Shown here piece by piece: positions 1 to 8,493 of a stretch of 64,000 nt of DNA; the first letter of the stretch is position 1; every line of letters begins with the position of its first letter. The DNA comes from JBBDXI01 sp040902425. GTDB lineage: Bacteria; Planctomycetota; Phycisphaerae; Phycisphaerales; UBA1924. Below the pieces are notes generated by a model. That model had not been told where the DNA came from. It saw only the letters and a program-made list of their open reading frames with translations, and made no database searches. A program made the translations under genes and the position numbers. The DNA lies in the NCBI GenBank assembly GCA_040902425.1, contig JBBDXI010000045.1, positions 1 through 64,000 of the forward strand, given 5' to 3'.

Positions 1-39
1 GGGGCCCGCCGGGGGCCCGCGGGTAGGGAAACAGACCGC

Positions 40-1632
40 ATGAGTGCGCCAGCCCAGAGCATCGCGGCCACGCGGCCGCCTCCGGCGATCGGTCGCGCCC
101 AGCCGCGGGCCCCCCCCCGCCCCGCCGATGCCCCCGCGCGGGCGGCCGCCCCCGCCCCGCTGCCGAGCGCCCCGGCCGACCCCGCGGATGTCCTCATTCG
201 CGCCGACAACCTCGGCAAGTGCTACCGCATCTACCGCCGTCCGCTTGACCGCGCCCTGGAGTGGGTCTTCCGCGGCCAGCGGCACAAGCCCTTCTGGGCC
301 GTCCGCGGCGTCTCCTTCGAGGTCCGGCGCGGCGAGTGCCTGGGCATCATCGGCGCGAACGGATCGGGCAAGAGCACGCTCCTCAAGATGCTCACCGGCG
401 CCCTCTGGCCCACGGAGGGCGCCGCCGAGTGTTGCGGGCGCGTCCTCTCCCTCATCGAGCTGGGCACCGGGCTGAACCCGCAGCTCACCGGCCGAGCCAA
501 CATCGTCAACACGGCGGCGCTGCTCAACTTCCCCCCCGGCTACGCCCGCGAGACGATGGCCGAGATCGAGGCCTTCGCCGAGCTCGACGAGTTCTTCGAC
601 CGCCCGGTGATGCTCTACAGCAGCGGCATGCGGGTGCGGCTGGCCTTCAGCATGTTCGCCTGCTTCCGGCCCGACATCTTCCTGATCGACGAGGCGCTGA
701 GCGTCGGCGACGTCTTCTTTCAGCAGAAGTGCGCCGCCCGCCTGCGCGGGATGCTCGACGGCGGCCTCACCATGGTCTTCGTCAGCCACGACCAGGCCGC
801 GGTGCTGAACCTCTGCGACCGGGCCATCCTGCTCTCGCGCGGCAAGGTGCTTTTCCAGGGCGCGCCCGAGGAAGCCATCTCGCGCTACTCCTCCAGCCTC
901 GCGCCGGCCCCCGGCGGCCGGTGGGCGAAGGGCCCGCGCGCCAAGCCCCCGGACGCTCCCGCGGGCACCGCCCCAGGCCGGGGCGCATCCGGCGCCCCCG
1001 GGCCCGCCCCCCTCGCGCCCGAGGCCGCCTCGGCCCCCACGGCCCCCACTGCCCCCCGCGCCGCCCGCCCCGGCGCCGCCGAGCTGGTGATCCGGCGCGA
1101 CATCACCCGCGCCCGGCGTGAGCACCGGCACGGCAACGGGCGCATCCGCATCGTCGCCGCCCGCGTCACGAGCGCCGCGGGGCGCGACGCGATGAGCGCC
1201 GCCATGGGCGAGACGCTGTCCTTCCACGTCCTGCTCGAAGGGCACGCCCACGTCGAACGCCCGCGCGCCAGCGTGCGGTTCTTCGACCGGCTCGGAAACC
1301 TCGTCTTCGGCGCGGGTACCTTCCAGCAGGGTGCCCCCCTGCCCCCCATCGCCCCCGGCGAGCGCCGCCTGGTCCGCTTCGACATCACCATGGACCTCCG
1401 GCCCGACACGTACACGTTCGGCCTGGGGTGCGGCGAGCCGCGCGGCGACCACCCCGAGGCCGGCGTCCCCTGCGACCGCCTCGACCTGCTCGGCCCCATC
1501 ATCATCTCCGCCCCGCCCCCGGGGACCATCCGGCCCTTCCATGGCATCGCCCGCCTGCCCATGCGCATCTCCCACGACGACGCGCCCCCCCTTGCCCCCC
1601 TCCCCCCCCTCCCCGAGGCACCCAGCGCATGA
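40..1632 (+). CDS. Wzt-type ABC transporter ATPase, polysaccharide export
   Basis: ATP-binding subunit that would energise export of an undecaprenyl-linked polysaccharide across the inner membrane, paired with the permease at 4883-5662. Residues 1-50 are a Pro/Ala-rich extension. The nucleotide-binding domain follows, with Walker A GANGSGKS (105-112), signature YSSGM (193-197), Walker B IFLIDE (213-218) and an H-loop in VFVSHDQ. After a Pro/Ala linker (about 290-350) comes a beta-rich C-terminal region (about 370-490, ending near DTYTFGLG) like the Wzt C-terminal domain that reads the glycan cap. At 530 aa it is long for a bare ATPase but normal for Wzt-C forms. The ATG is the first in frame. 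The stop overlaps the next start (ATGA), so the genes are translationally coupled. Family assignment is firm; the transported glycan is inferred. Confidence 0.9.
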   Translation: MSAPAQSIAATRPPPAIGRAQPRAPPRPADAPARAAAPAPLPSAPADPADVLIRADNLGKCYRIYRRPLDRALEWVFRGQRHKPFWAVRGVSFEVRRGECLGIIGANGSGKSTLLKMLTGALWPTEGAAECCGRVLSLIELGTGLNPQLTGRANIVNTAALLNFPPGYARETMAEIEAFAELDEFFDRPVMLYSSGMRVRLAFSMFACFRPDIFLIDEALSVGDVFFQQKCAARLRGMLDGGLTMVFVSHDQAAVLNLCDRAILLSRGKVLFQGAPEEAISRYSSSLAPAPGGRWAKGPRAKPPDAPAGTAPGRGASGAPGPAPLAPEAASAPTAPTAPRAARPGAAELVIRRDITRARREHRHGNGRIRIVAARVTSAAGRDAMSAAMGETLSFHVLLEGHAHVERPRASVRFFDRLGNLVFGAGTFQQGAPLPPIAPGERRLVRFDITMDLRPDTYTFGLGCGEPRGDHPEAGVPCDRLDLLGPIIISAPPPGTIRPFHGIARLPMRISHDDAPPLAPLPPLPEAPSA

Positions 1633-2516
1633 CCACGACGCCCGCCGCCCCCGACGCGACCCTGCGCGCCGGCCTCGCCCTGCGCCCCATGCAGCGCCCC
1701 GTCATCTTCATCACGGGGTGCGGGCGCTCCGGCACCACCATCCTCGGCGAGACGCTCTCCCGGCACCCGGACATCTACTACATCAACGACCGCTTCGACA
1801 TCTGGGTCCGCCCCTTCCCCAAGACCGACGTCTGGGGCAAGCGCCTCGACGGCGCCTCCGCCGGCAGCGCCCGGATCGGCCTCACCGCCGACGATGCCGA
1901 TTCCCCCGCCGCGGCCCTGCGCTTCCGCGAGATCCTCAACGCCCTGTGCCCCCACAGGCCCGTCCTCGTCGAGAAGCTCGCCATCAACAACTTCCGCATC
2001 GGGTTCCTGCGGGCCGTCGTCCCCGAGGCCCGCTTCGTCAACATCCTCCGCCACGGCGTCGAGGTCGCCTTCTCCATCGCCGCCCGGGCCGAGGCCGGCG
2101 CGTGGTACGGCGCCGCCGACCGCAAGTGGCACCTCCTCATCGAGCACGCCGTCCTCCACGGCTATTCGCACCTGATACCCCACGTGAAGACCCCATACGA
2201 GCGCGGCCTGCTGGAGTGGCGCATGAGCGTCGAGTGGGCCGAGCGCGAGACGGCCGCCCTCGGCCAGGGCCGGCTCCTCCGGCTGCGCTACGAGGAACTG
2301 ATCGCCGACCCGGTCGCCGCCTGCGACCGCCTCATCGGCTTCCTGGGCCTCCCCGAGAGCGACGACATGCGGTCCTTCGCCGCCGGCGAGCTGCGCCGCC
2401 AGAACCCCGGCGCGGCCGAGCGCCCGGCCCCGCCCGGCACCGGGCCGATCGCCGGCGAGACGCTCCGCCGTTTGGGCTACGACTGGACGCCCGAGGCCGC
2501 GGGAGCCCGCGCGTGA
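1629..2516 (+). CDS. Sulfotransferase family protein
   Basis: Predicted PAPS-dependent sulfotransferase, 295 aa. The 5'-phosphosulfate loop is GCGRSGTT at residues 30-37, near the N-terminus as is usual. The 3'-phosphate-binding segment is FVNILRHGVEVAFSIA, with Arg and Ser in the expected places. LLRLRYEELIADPVAACDRLIGFLG is the typical second half of these enzymes. I chose the ATG that overlaps the upstream stop; a longer open frame exists upstream, but it runs through the ATPase gene. It lies between the two ABC subunits with two other sulfotransferase genes, so a carbohydrate acceptor is likely. The substrate cannot be read from sequence. Confidence 0.85.
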   Translation: MTTTPAAPDATLRAGLALRPMQRPVIFITGCGRSGTTILGETLSRHPDIYYINDRFDIWVRPFPKTDVWGKRLDGASAGSARIGLTADDADSPAAALRFREILNALCPHRPVLVEKLAINNFRIGFLRAVVPEARFVNILRHGVEVAFSIAARAEAGAWYGAADRKWHLLIEHAVLHGYSHLIPHVKTPYERGLLEWRMSVEWAERETAALGQGRLLRLRYEELIADPVAACDRLIGFLGLPESDDMRSFAAGELRRQNPGAAERPAPPGTGPIAGETLRRLGYDWTPEAAGARA

Positions 2517-3247
2517 AGCCGCAGTACTACTTCGGTCGCACCGTCGCCCGCGAGATCGACTACTTCGCCTACCCGCGGACAGGGTCGCACCTGCTGCGGT
2601 ACTGCACGCAGGGCCTCTTTGATCTCGTCGCCGTCGCCGGGCCCGCCCTCGGGAGCGCCGAGGCCGTGGACCGCCAGCGCGAGGTCAACCCGGGCGCCCT
2701 CTACGCCCTCGACCTGCGCGAGGACGGCGTGCCCTACGCGCCGGTCCTCTTCCACACCCGCATCACCGGCCAGCACGGCCGGCCCGTGAAGCGCGAGAAC
2801 CCCACCGTCATTCTCCAGCGCGACGCGATGCCGACCATCTACAGCTACTACCGCGTCCAGCGCGACCGCTGGGGCTGGGGCGCGAGGGCCCCCGAGCCGC
2901 GGGCGTGGGCCCGCGAGAAGCTCGACGAGCACCGCGGTTTCTACGACGCCGCCGCGGCCCTGAAGCGCGAGCACCCGGGCACCACCCTCATCATCCGCTA
3001 CGAGGACCTGACCGCGGGCCCCGCCCCGCTCCGGGCGCTCGTGCAGCTCGTCGGCGTCCGGCCCAAGCTCTCCCCCGAGTTCGTCCATGGCATCACCCGC
3101 TTTGACTCCTTCGTCGCCGGCGATCCCGCCGCGCGCACCTTCTACCGCGAGGGCGACAACGACGCCTGGAAGCGCGACGCTCAGTGGCGCGACCTCATCG
3201 GCGACCTCGCGCCCGCCGCCGCCACGACCACGGGGGCGCCCGCATGA
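2513..3247 (+). CDS. Second sulfotransferase family protein
   Basis: A 244-aa protein starting at a GTG whose last two bases open the upstream stop (GTGA overlap). Residues 20-29, YPRTGSHLLR, form a 5'-PAPS loop of the type seen in Sulfotransfer_1 proteins. VILQRDAMPTIYSYYR (about 99-114) matches the 3'-phosphate-binding segment. LIIRYEDLTAGPAPLRALVQLVG is the usual following helix. It is short for the family. It differs clearly from its neighbours, so the three sulfotransferases in this operon are not recent copies and may modify different positions of one polymer. Annotators may miss it because the same frame is open far upstream and no ATG is present. Confidence 0.8.
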   Translation: MKPQYYFGRTVAREIDYFAYPRTGSHLLRYCTQGLFDLVAVAGPALGSAEAVDRQREVNPGALYALDLREDGVPYAPVLFHTRITGQHGRPVKRENPTVILQRDAMPTIYSYYRVQRDRWGWGARAPEPRAWAREKLDEHRGFYDAAAALKREHPGTTLIIRYEDLTAGPAPLRALVQLVGVRPKLSPEFVHGITRFDSFVAGDPAARTFYREGDNDAWKRDAQWRDLIGDLAPAAATTTGAPA

Positions 3248-4779
3248 GCGACGCGCCCGCCAGGCCCCCCATCTTCATCCTCGGCGTACCCCGTTCCGGC
3301 ACGACCCTGCTCCGCACGATCCTGGACTCCCACAGCGCGATCGCCTGCGGCCCCGAGACCCCTTGGCTTGCGCCCCACCAGCCCCGCTCTCTCGGCGAGC
3401 TGTGGCGCTTCCTCCGCGAGGACCCGCACGGGTACTGCGCCAGCTTCGGGATGGAGCCCGCGGCCGCCAACCGGGCCGCGCGGGCCTTCGCCGACTCCCT
3501 GCTCGGGGACTACGCCCGGGCCCGCGGCAAGGCCCGCTGGGCGGAAAAAACGCCGGACAACATCCGGCACCTGGACTTCCTGCTCGGGGTCTTCCCCGAC
3601 GCGAGGTGGGTCTACCTGGTGCGCGACGGACTGGACGTGGCGCTCTCCACCAGCACCATCCCCCCGCACCGGGCCGGCATCTCCGAGTGGCTGGAGAAGA
3701 ACCTCTCGCTGGGCTGGAACATCGCCACCGCCAACACGCCCTTCAGCGCCCTGCTCCGATGGAGGCACTGGTCGCGCATGGCCGAGCGGTCCTTGCGCGG
3801 GGTGGAGCACCTGCGCGTCGGCTACGAGCGCCTCGTCAGCGAGCCGGAGGACACGCTCCGCCTGGTCATGGACTTTGTGGGTGAGCCATTCGAGCCGGAG
3901 ATGCTCCGGTACGCGGAGCGCCCGCACGACTACCCGCCCTGGGAATGGGGGAGCGCGGACGTCCGCGAGCGCCGCGGGATCACGAAGGACCGGGTCGGGC
4001 GCGCCCGCGCCGAGCTGACAGGGCCCGAGCTCGAGGCGCTGCGCACTCTTCTTCCGCCGGAGCCGGGGAGCGCCCCCGGGCCGTGCGCCGCCCTCGCGTC
4101 GACGCGCGACATCCACGACCCGCCGTTCGGCGTTTTGATGGCCTGGCTGAACGCGTTCGCCGGCCCGCTGAACCTCCAGACGTTCGCCTCCTGGTCCAAG
4201 ATATGGGAGTTGCCCTGGCTCTGGTTCCGGGCGCTCTCGGGCACCGACCTGGCCGGCAGGCATCTGGTCGACATCGGGGGGTCGCTCCTCCCGCTTCCCT
4301 GGATAGCCGCGCTGCTGGGAGCACGCGTCACGCTCGTCGAGAGCGACCCGCAGCACATCCCGCTCTGGACCCGCCTCCGGGACCGCATGGGCCTCGACGT
4401 GCAGTGGCACATCACCGCCGATGAGCACACCCCGCTCGCCGATGGAGAGGCCGACATCGTTCTCAGCGTGTGCACCATCGCGCGCCAGAACAAGCCCGCG
4501 GCGATCGCCGAGACGGCGCGGGTCCTCAAGGCCGGCGGCCTGTTCGCCCTCTCCTTTGACCTCTGCGAGCCCGAGATGGGCATGACCTTTCCCAGGTGGA
4601 ACGGCCAGGCCCTGACCATGGCGGAGTTCGAGACCCTCATCTGGCGCCACCCCGCCTTCGGCAACACCGCCCCCCCGGCCTGGAACACAGCCGACATCGC
4701 CCCCTTCCTCGACTGGCACCGCGGCACCGCCAAGCATCACAACTACATCGTCGGTGCGGCTGTTCTCCGCAAGCAGTGA
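3244..4779 (+). CDS. Sulfotransferase-methyltransferase fusion protein
   Basis: A 511-aa protein with two enzymatic domains. The N-terminal half is a sulfotransferase: GVPRSGTT at 14-21 is the PAPS loop and WVYLVRDGLDVALS (122-135) the 3'-phosphate segment. From about residue 330 there is a class I SAM-dependent methyltransferase-like domain: LVDIGGS around 341-347 is motif I, VTLVES the acidic end of strand 2, DIVLSVCTIAR the motif IV region and ARVLKAGGLFALSFD the post-II strand. The frame is uninterrupted and there is no internal stop or obvious restart, so the fusion looks real. Its start overlaps the upstream stop. The context suggests one polypeptide that sulfates and methylates the polysaccharide exported by the flanking ABC subunits. 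Fusion is seen; substrate and order of action are inferred. Confidence 0.85.
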   Translation: MSDAPARPPIFILGVPRSGTTLLRTILDSHSAIACGPETPWLAPHQPRSLGELWRFLREDPHGYCASFGMEPAAANRAARAFADSLLGDYARARGKARWAEKTPDNIRHLDFLLGVFPDARWVYLVRDGLDVALSTSTIPPHRAGISEWLEKNLSLGWNIATANTPFSALLRWRHWSRMAERSLRGVEHLRVGYERLVSEPEDTLRLVMDFVGEPFEPEMLRYAERPHDYPPWEWGSADVRERRGITKDRVGRARAELTGPELEALRTLLPPEPGSAPGPCAALASTRDIHDPPFGVLMAWLNAFAGPLNLQTFASWSKIWELPWLWFRALSGTDLAGRHLVDIGGSLLPLPWIAALLGARVTLVESDPQHIPLWTRLRDRMGLDVQWHITADEHTPLADGEADIVLSVCTIARQNKPAAIAETARVLKAGGLFALSFDLCEPEMGMTFPRWNGQALTMAEFETLIWRHPAFGNTAPPAWNTADIAPFLDWHRGTAKHHNYIVGAAVLRKQ

Positions 4780-4825
4780 CGGGGCGTGCCGCCCCGGGCT
4801 CTGGCCCCCCGCGTGCGATAATCAC

Positions 4826-4881
4826 CTCACCGTCTCACCGTCTCACCGTCTCACCGTCTCACCGTCTCACCGTCTCACCGC
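4826..4881. repeat. Tandem octamer array CTCACCGT, about 7 copies
   Basis: Six perfect 8-base units followed by a seventh changed in its last base, ending two bases before the permease ATG. A possible -10 box GATAAT (4817-4822) precedes it, so the array probably is the permease 5' leader. The same unit occurs before the start at 20773. Confidence 0.95.
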
Positions 4882-4882
4882 C

Positions 4883-5662
4883 ATGATCCTCAACCTCTAC
4901 AAGCACCGCGGCTACATCTGGCGGACCGCCATTTCCGAGGTCCGCAACCGCTACGCCGGCGCGGGCCTGGGCGTGGTGTGGAACTTCATCCAGCCGCTCG
5001 CCCTGATCGGGATCTTCACCATCGTCTTCACCGGGATCATGCCGGGCCGGGGGCAGGGCATGCCGGTCGCTTACCCGGTCTACCTGTGCGCCGCCCTGCT
5101 GCCCTGGTTCGCGTTCTCCGACTGCCTTCAGCGCTGCACGAACGCCTTCGTCGCGAACGCCGCGTACCTCCGGAAGCTCCCCATCCCCGAGCAGGTCTTC
5201 GTTGCCCAGGCGGCGCTCAGCAGCGCCATCAACCTCGCCATCTCCTTCACGCTCCTCCTGGTGTTCGCCCTCGCCCTCAGGCACTGGCCCACGTGGCACT
5301 GGCTCCTGATCCCGGTCCCCCTCGCCCTGCTCATCGCGTTCGCCTTCGGCGTGGGCATGGTCCTGGGGACGCTCAACGCGTTCATCCGCGACATCGGCCA
5401 GGCCGTCCCGATCCTGGTCGGGATCGGCTTCTGGACCTACCCCGTCGTCTACCACAAGGACCACCTGCCCCAGTGGGCGCAGGCCGCCCTCCCCTGGAAC
5501 CCCGTCTACCCGTTCCTCGAGGCGCTCCGCGAGCTGTTCATCTACGATCGGATGCCCCCGCTCTGGCTCTGGCCGGCCATGCTCGCATGGACCGCGGCCG
5601 CGGGCCTCCTGGGCTACCTCGTCCTCCGCCGGCTCCGCCGCGAGCTGCGGGACGTGATCTGA
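4883..5662 (+). CDS. Wzm-type ABC-2 permease, polysaccharide export
   Basis: Membrane subunit of the export ABC transporter, 259 aa, the usual length for Wzm/KpsM/TagG proteins. Residues near the N-terminus (LYKHRGYIWRTAISEVRNRY) form the amphipathic coupling segment. About six hydrophobic segments follow, beginning with FIQPLALIGIFTIVFTGIM, and a charged tail (RRLRRELRDVI) ends the protein. It completes the transporter started by the ATPase at 40-1632. The start is the ATG directly after an octamer array. An upstream in-frame reading through the array exists but encodes low-complexity repeat sequence, so it is rejected. There is no Shine-Dalgarno, because the array fills that position. Confidence 0.9.
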   Translation: MILNLYKHRGYIWRTAISEVRNRYAGAGLGVVWNFIQPLALIGIFTIVFTGIMPGRGQGMPVAYPVYLCAALLPWFAFSDCLQRCTNAFVANAAYLRKLPIPEQVFVAQAALSSAINLAISFTLLLVFALALRHWPTWHWLLIPVPLALLIAFAFGVGMVLGTLNAFIRDIGQAVPILVGIGFWTYPVVYHKDHLPQWAQAALPWNPVYPFLEALRELFIYDRMPPLWLWPAMLAWTAAAGLLGYLVLRRLRRELRDVI

Positions 5663-5756
5663 TGACGTTGATGACGTGATGGCTTGATGACGTGCGAGGC
5701 CGGGAACTCGCCTCTCCGGTCCCCACGCCATCACGCCCTCACGCCACGCCACGCCT
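5661..5756. repeat. Paired inverted octamer arrays (GATGACGT / ACGCCATC type)
   Basis: The left arm (5661-5695) holds imperfect GATGACGT units. The right arm (5724-5756) holds degenerate complements such as CACGCCATCACGCC. The two can pair across a loop of about 28 bases. The element fills the space between the permease stop and the dapA promoter. Confidence 0.75.
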
Positions 5757-5760
5757 TCCC

Positions 5761-5766
5761 TACACT
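5761..5766 (+). promoter_or_regulatory. -10 box TACACT, dapA
   Basis: TACACT ends 5 bases before the dapA ATG. A start point about 7 bases after the box would fall on the ATG, so the transcript would be leaderless. No -35 match is evident. Confidence 0.55.
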
Positions 5767-5771
5767 CCCGC

Positions 5772-6668
5772 ATGACCCTCCGCGACCCCCGTTTCACCGG
5801 CGCGTTCACCGCGATCACGACCCCGTTCAACGACGCCGCCACCGCGATCGACTACTCCCGCCTGGACCAGCAGGTCGCCTTCCAGGCCACCCACGGCGTC
5901 AAGGGCGTCGTCATCGCGGGCACCACCGGCGAGTCCCCCACCATCACCGAGCAGGAGTTGGAGAGCCTCGCCGGGCGCGCCATCGATGCCGCCGCCCGGG
6001 GCAACATGCTCGCCATCCTCGGCACGGGGTCCAACTCCACCGCCCACGCCGTGCACCTCCAGAAGCTCGCGAAGCAGCTCGGGGCCGACGGCACGCTCAG
6101 CGTCAACCCCTACTACAACAAGCCGACCCAGGAGGGCCTCTACCGCCACTTCATGGCCGTCGCCGACGCCGCGGAGGTCCCCATCATCCTCTACAACATC
6201 CCCGGGCGTTCCGGCGTGGCCCTCGCCCCCCGCACGGTCGAGAAGCTGGGCAAGCACCCGAACATCGTCGCCGTGAAGGAGGCCACCGGCTCCACCGACT
6301 CGGCCACCGAGATCGGCCAGTTCGCCCCGCAGCTCGCGCTGCTCTCTGGCGACGACTCCATGACGCTCCCGTTCGCCAGCATCGGCGCGGTCGGCGTGGT
6401 CTCGGTCGTCTCAAACATCCTCCCGGCAAGGGTTTCGGCGCTCTGCGCCGCCTTCCTCGCCGGCCAGTGGCCCGAGGCCCTCGCCATCCATCGCGACATG
6501 TTTGAGTTCTGCCGAACGATGTTCCTCGAGACCAACCCCATCCCCGTCAAGGCCGCCATGAAGATGCTCGGGCGCGATTCCGGATCGATGCGGCTGCCAA
6601 TGTGCGAGCCCGCCCCCGCCACGCTCGCCGCCCTCCGCCAAGCCCTCACGGCCCAACAACTGCTCTAG
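5772..6668 (+). CDS. dapA: 4-hydroxy-tetrahydrodipicolinate synthase
   Basis: Condenses pyruvate with aspartate semialdehyde, the first committed step of lysine and diaminopimelate synthesis. It is 298 aa, the standard length for this TIM-barrel family. The paired Thr sit at 51-52 (AGTTGESP), the catalytic Tyr is Y141 in LYNIPGRSG and the Schiff-base Lys is K169 in VAVKEATGS. GDDSMTLPFASIGAVGVVSVVSN is the expected strand 8 region. Other N-acetylneuraminate-lyase family members look alike, but the Tyr/Lys context and YYNKPTQEGLYRHF favour DapA. The gene stands alone after a hairpin repeat, with its own -10 box. Confidence 0.95.
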   Translation: MTLRDPRFTGAFTAITTPFNDAATAIDYSRLDQQVAFQATHGVKGVVIAGTTGESPTITEQELESLAGRAIDAAARGNMLAILGTGSNSTAHAVHLQKLAKQLGADGTLSVNPYYNKPTQEGLYRHFMAVADAAEVPIILYNIPGRSGVALAPRTVEKLGKHPNIVAVKEATGSTDSATEIGQFAPQLALLSGDDSMTLPFASIGAVGVVSVVSNILPARVSALCAAFLAGQWPEALAIHRDMFEFCRTMFLETNPIPVKAAMKMLGRDSGSMRLPMCEPAPATLAALRQALTAQQLL

Positions 6669-6757
6669 CGCACCCGACAGCCAGTCCACCGCCGCGGCGC
6701 AGCCATGAACCGCAAGGTTGTGGCCGCAATCGGGGATGAACTCCCGTGCATCCCGCG

Positions 6758-6763
6758 TACAAT
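6758..6763 (+). promoter_or_regulatory. -10 box TACAAT, folC
   Basis: A near-consensus -10 hexamer nine bases before the folC ATG at 6773. It supports that ATG over the GTG at 6746, which would lie upstream of the box. Confidence 0.55.
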
Positions 6764-6772
6764 CGGCCCGAC

Positions 6773-8335
6773 ATGCCCAAGTCCAACGCCGCGCCCAAGA
6801 GGTCCCCGAGGGCCGCGGCCGATCCGGCCCCGGATGTGAAGGCCGACCCGGCCGCATCCCCGCCCGTCCCGCCGCTCCGGGCGTCGGACATCGAGAACTA
6901 CACGCTCGCGCTGAAATACCTCGGCGAGCGCACGAACCTCGAGCGCCTCCGCCCCGGCGCCCTGGGCCCGGGCGCGTTCGCCCTCGACCGAATGCGGGCG
7001 CTGCTGACCCGCCTGGGCGACCCGCAGAACGATGTCCGCTTCGTCCACATCGCGGGGAGCAAGGGCAAGGGCAGCACGGTCGAGATGACCGCCTCCTGCC
7101 TGGCCGCCTGCGGGTTCGCCACCGGCGTCTACACCAGCCCCCACCTGATCGACGTCCGCGAGCGCATCCGCATCAACGCCGAGTGCATCGGCTACGCCCA
7201 CTTCGCCCGCCTGTGCCAGAAGGTCGCGGGGGCCGCCGAGGCGGTCGAGAAGCAGCACGGGGCCGCCAGCTACTTCGAGGTCCTCACCGCCATCGCCCTC
7301 TGCTACTTCCAGGAGCAGGCGGTGGACATCGCGGTCATCGAGGTCGGCATCGGGGGCCGGCTCGATGCCACCAACCTCATCCGCCCCGAGGTCGCCGCGA
7401 TCGCGGCCATCCAGCTCGAGCACACCCAGCTGCTCGGCGACACGCTGGCGAAGATCGCCCGCGAGAAGGCGGGCATCCTCAAGCCGGGCGTCCCCGCCCT
7501 CACCATCCCCCAGGACCCCTCCGTGATGGAGGTCCTCCGCGAGGTGGCGGCCCGCGTCGGCGCCCCGCTGGACGTCGTCGGCGAGACCATCGAGTTCTCC
7601 TGCCGCTTCGAGGCCTCCCCGGAGCTGGGTCCCCACGCCCGCGTCTGCCTCACCACCCCGCGATCGACGTTCGAGCACCTGCCGGTCCCGCTCAAGGGCG
7701 AGCACCAGGCGATCAACTGCGGCCTGGCCCTGGCCATCCTCGACCGGCTCCGCGGGCGCGGCTTCGAGACGCCCGAGCGCCACGTCGCCGAGGGCCTCGC
7801 CCGCACCCGCACCGACGGGCGGATGGAGCTCGCCTGGCGCTCCCCCCGCATCCTCGTGGATGGCGCCCACACGCCCGACTCGGTCGGCGCCCTCATCCGG
7901 GCGATCGGCGCCCACATCCGCTACGACTCCATGGTCGTCATCTTCGGGTGCGCCGCCGACAAGGACCTCAGGGGCATCCTCGCCAGGCTCGCCACCGGCG
8001 CCGACAAGATCATCTTCACCCGCGCCCAGGGCAACCAGCGCGCCGCCGACCCGCGCGAGCTGGCCCGCAGGTTCGCGGAGCTCAGCCACAAGATGGCGCA
8101 GTCCGCCCGCACCTTCCCCGACGCCCTCAAGCTCGCCAAGGGGGCCGTCGGCAAGGGCGACCTGATCCTGGTCACCGGCTCGTTCTACCTCGCCGGCGAG
8201 GCCAAGAAGCACCTCGCCGAGGTCGCCGCCCGCGACACCGTCGCCGAGCCCAAGCCCCGCCCGCAGTCACCCGGGCTCGTGCCGCCCCCCCCGCAGCCCT
8301 CGCCCCCAGCGCCCGTGCAGCGCCCCGCCCGGTGA
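6773..8335 (+). CDS. folC: Folylpolyglutamate synthase / dihydrofolate synthase
   Basis: Mur-ligase family enzyme adding glutamate to folates, and perhaps to dihydropteroate. The P-loop is GSKGKGST at residues 95-102. TSPHLIDVRERIRIN is the folate-binding loop. EVGIGGRLDATNLI and the GILKPG segment, with its family Lys, follow. LVDGAHTPDSV opens the C-terminal domain. At 520 aa it is 80-100 residues longer than usual, through a Pro/Ala/Lys-rich head (1-35) and a Pro-rich tail; the core is intact. Whether it has one or both activities cannot be told from sequence. Confidence 0.92.
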   Translation: MPKSNAAPKRSPRAAADPAPDVKADPAASPPVPPLRASDIENYTLALKYLGERTNLERLRPGALGPGAFALDRMRALLTRLGDPQNDVRFVHIAGSKGKGSTVEMTASCLAACGFATGVYTSPHLIDVRERIRINAECIGYAHFARLCQKVAGAAEAVEKQHGAASYFEVLTAIALCYFQEQAVDIAVIEVGIGGRLDATNLIRPEVAAIAAIQLEHTQLLGDTLAKIAREKAGILKPGVPALTIPQDPSVMEVLREVAARVGAPLDVVGETIEFSCRFEASPELGPHARVCLTTPRSTFEHLPVPLKGEHQAINCGLALAILDRLRGRGFETPERHVAEGLARTRTDGRMELAWRSPRILVDGAHTPDSVGALIRAIGAHIRYDSMVVIFGCAADKDLRGILARLATGADKIIFTRAQGNQRAADPRELARRFAELSHKMAQSARTFPDALKLAKGAVGKGDLILVTGSFYLAGEAKKHLAEVAARDTVAEPKPRPQSPGLVPPPPQPSPPAPVQRPAR

Positions 8336-8493
8336 GGCCACACTCACCGCAGCGCCCAATCTCGCAAGTGAACCCTCATTTCAGCGCTCCCCGCGCGAAC
8401 CCGGCCGTAGCAGCGCTTGGCGGGCATCGGTCTCGCGGGGCTCACTCGGCCGCCGGCCGTCCCGGCGTCCCGTCCCGCCACGGAAGGGAGCGC

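Noticed and set aside
4826..4881. Octamer array as a CRISPR remnant or a translational phase-variation tract
   Set aside because: There are no spacers, and the start codon lies after the array, so copy-number change cannot shift the coding frame. An effect on the leader remains possible.
6746..6772. GTG at 6746 as the folC start
   Set aside because: It lies upstream of the TACAAT -10 box; the ATG at 6773 fits better.
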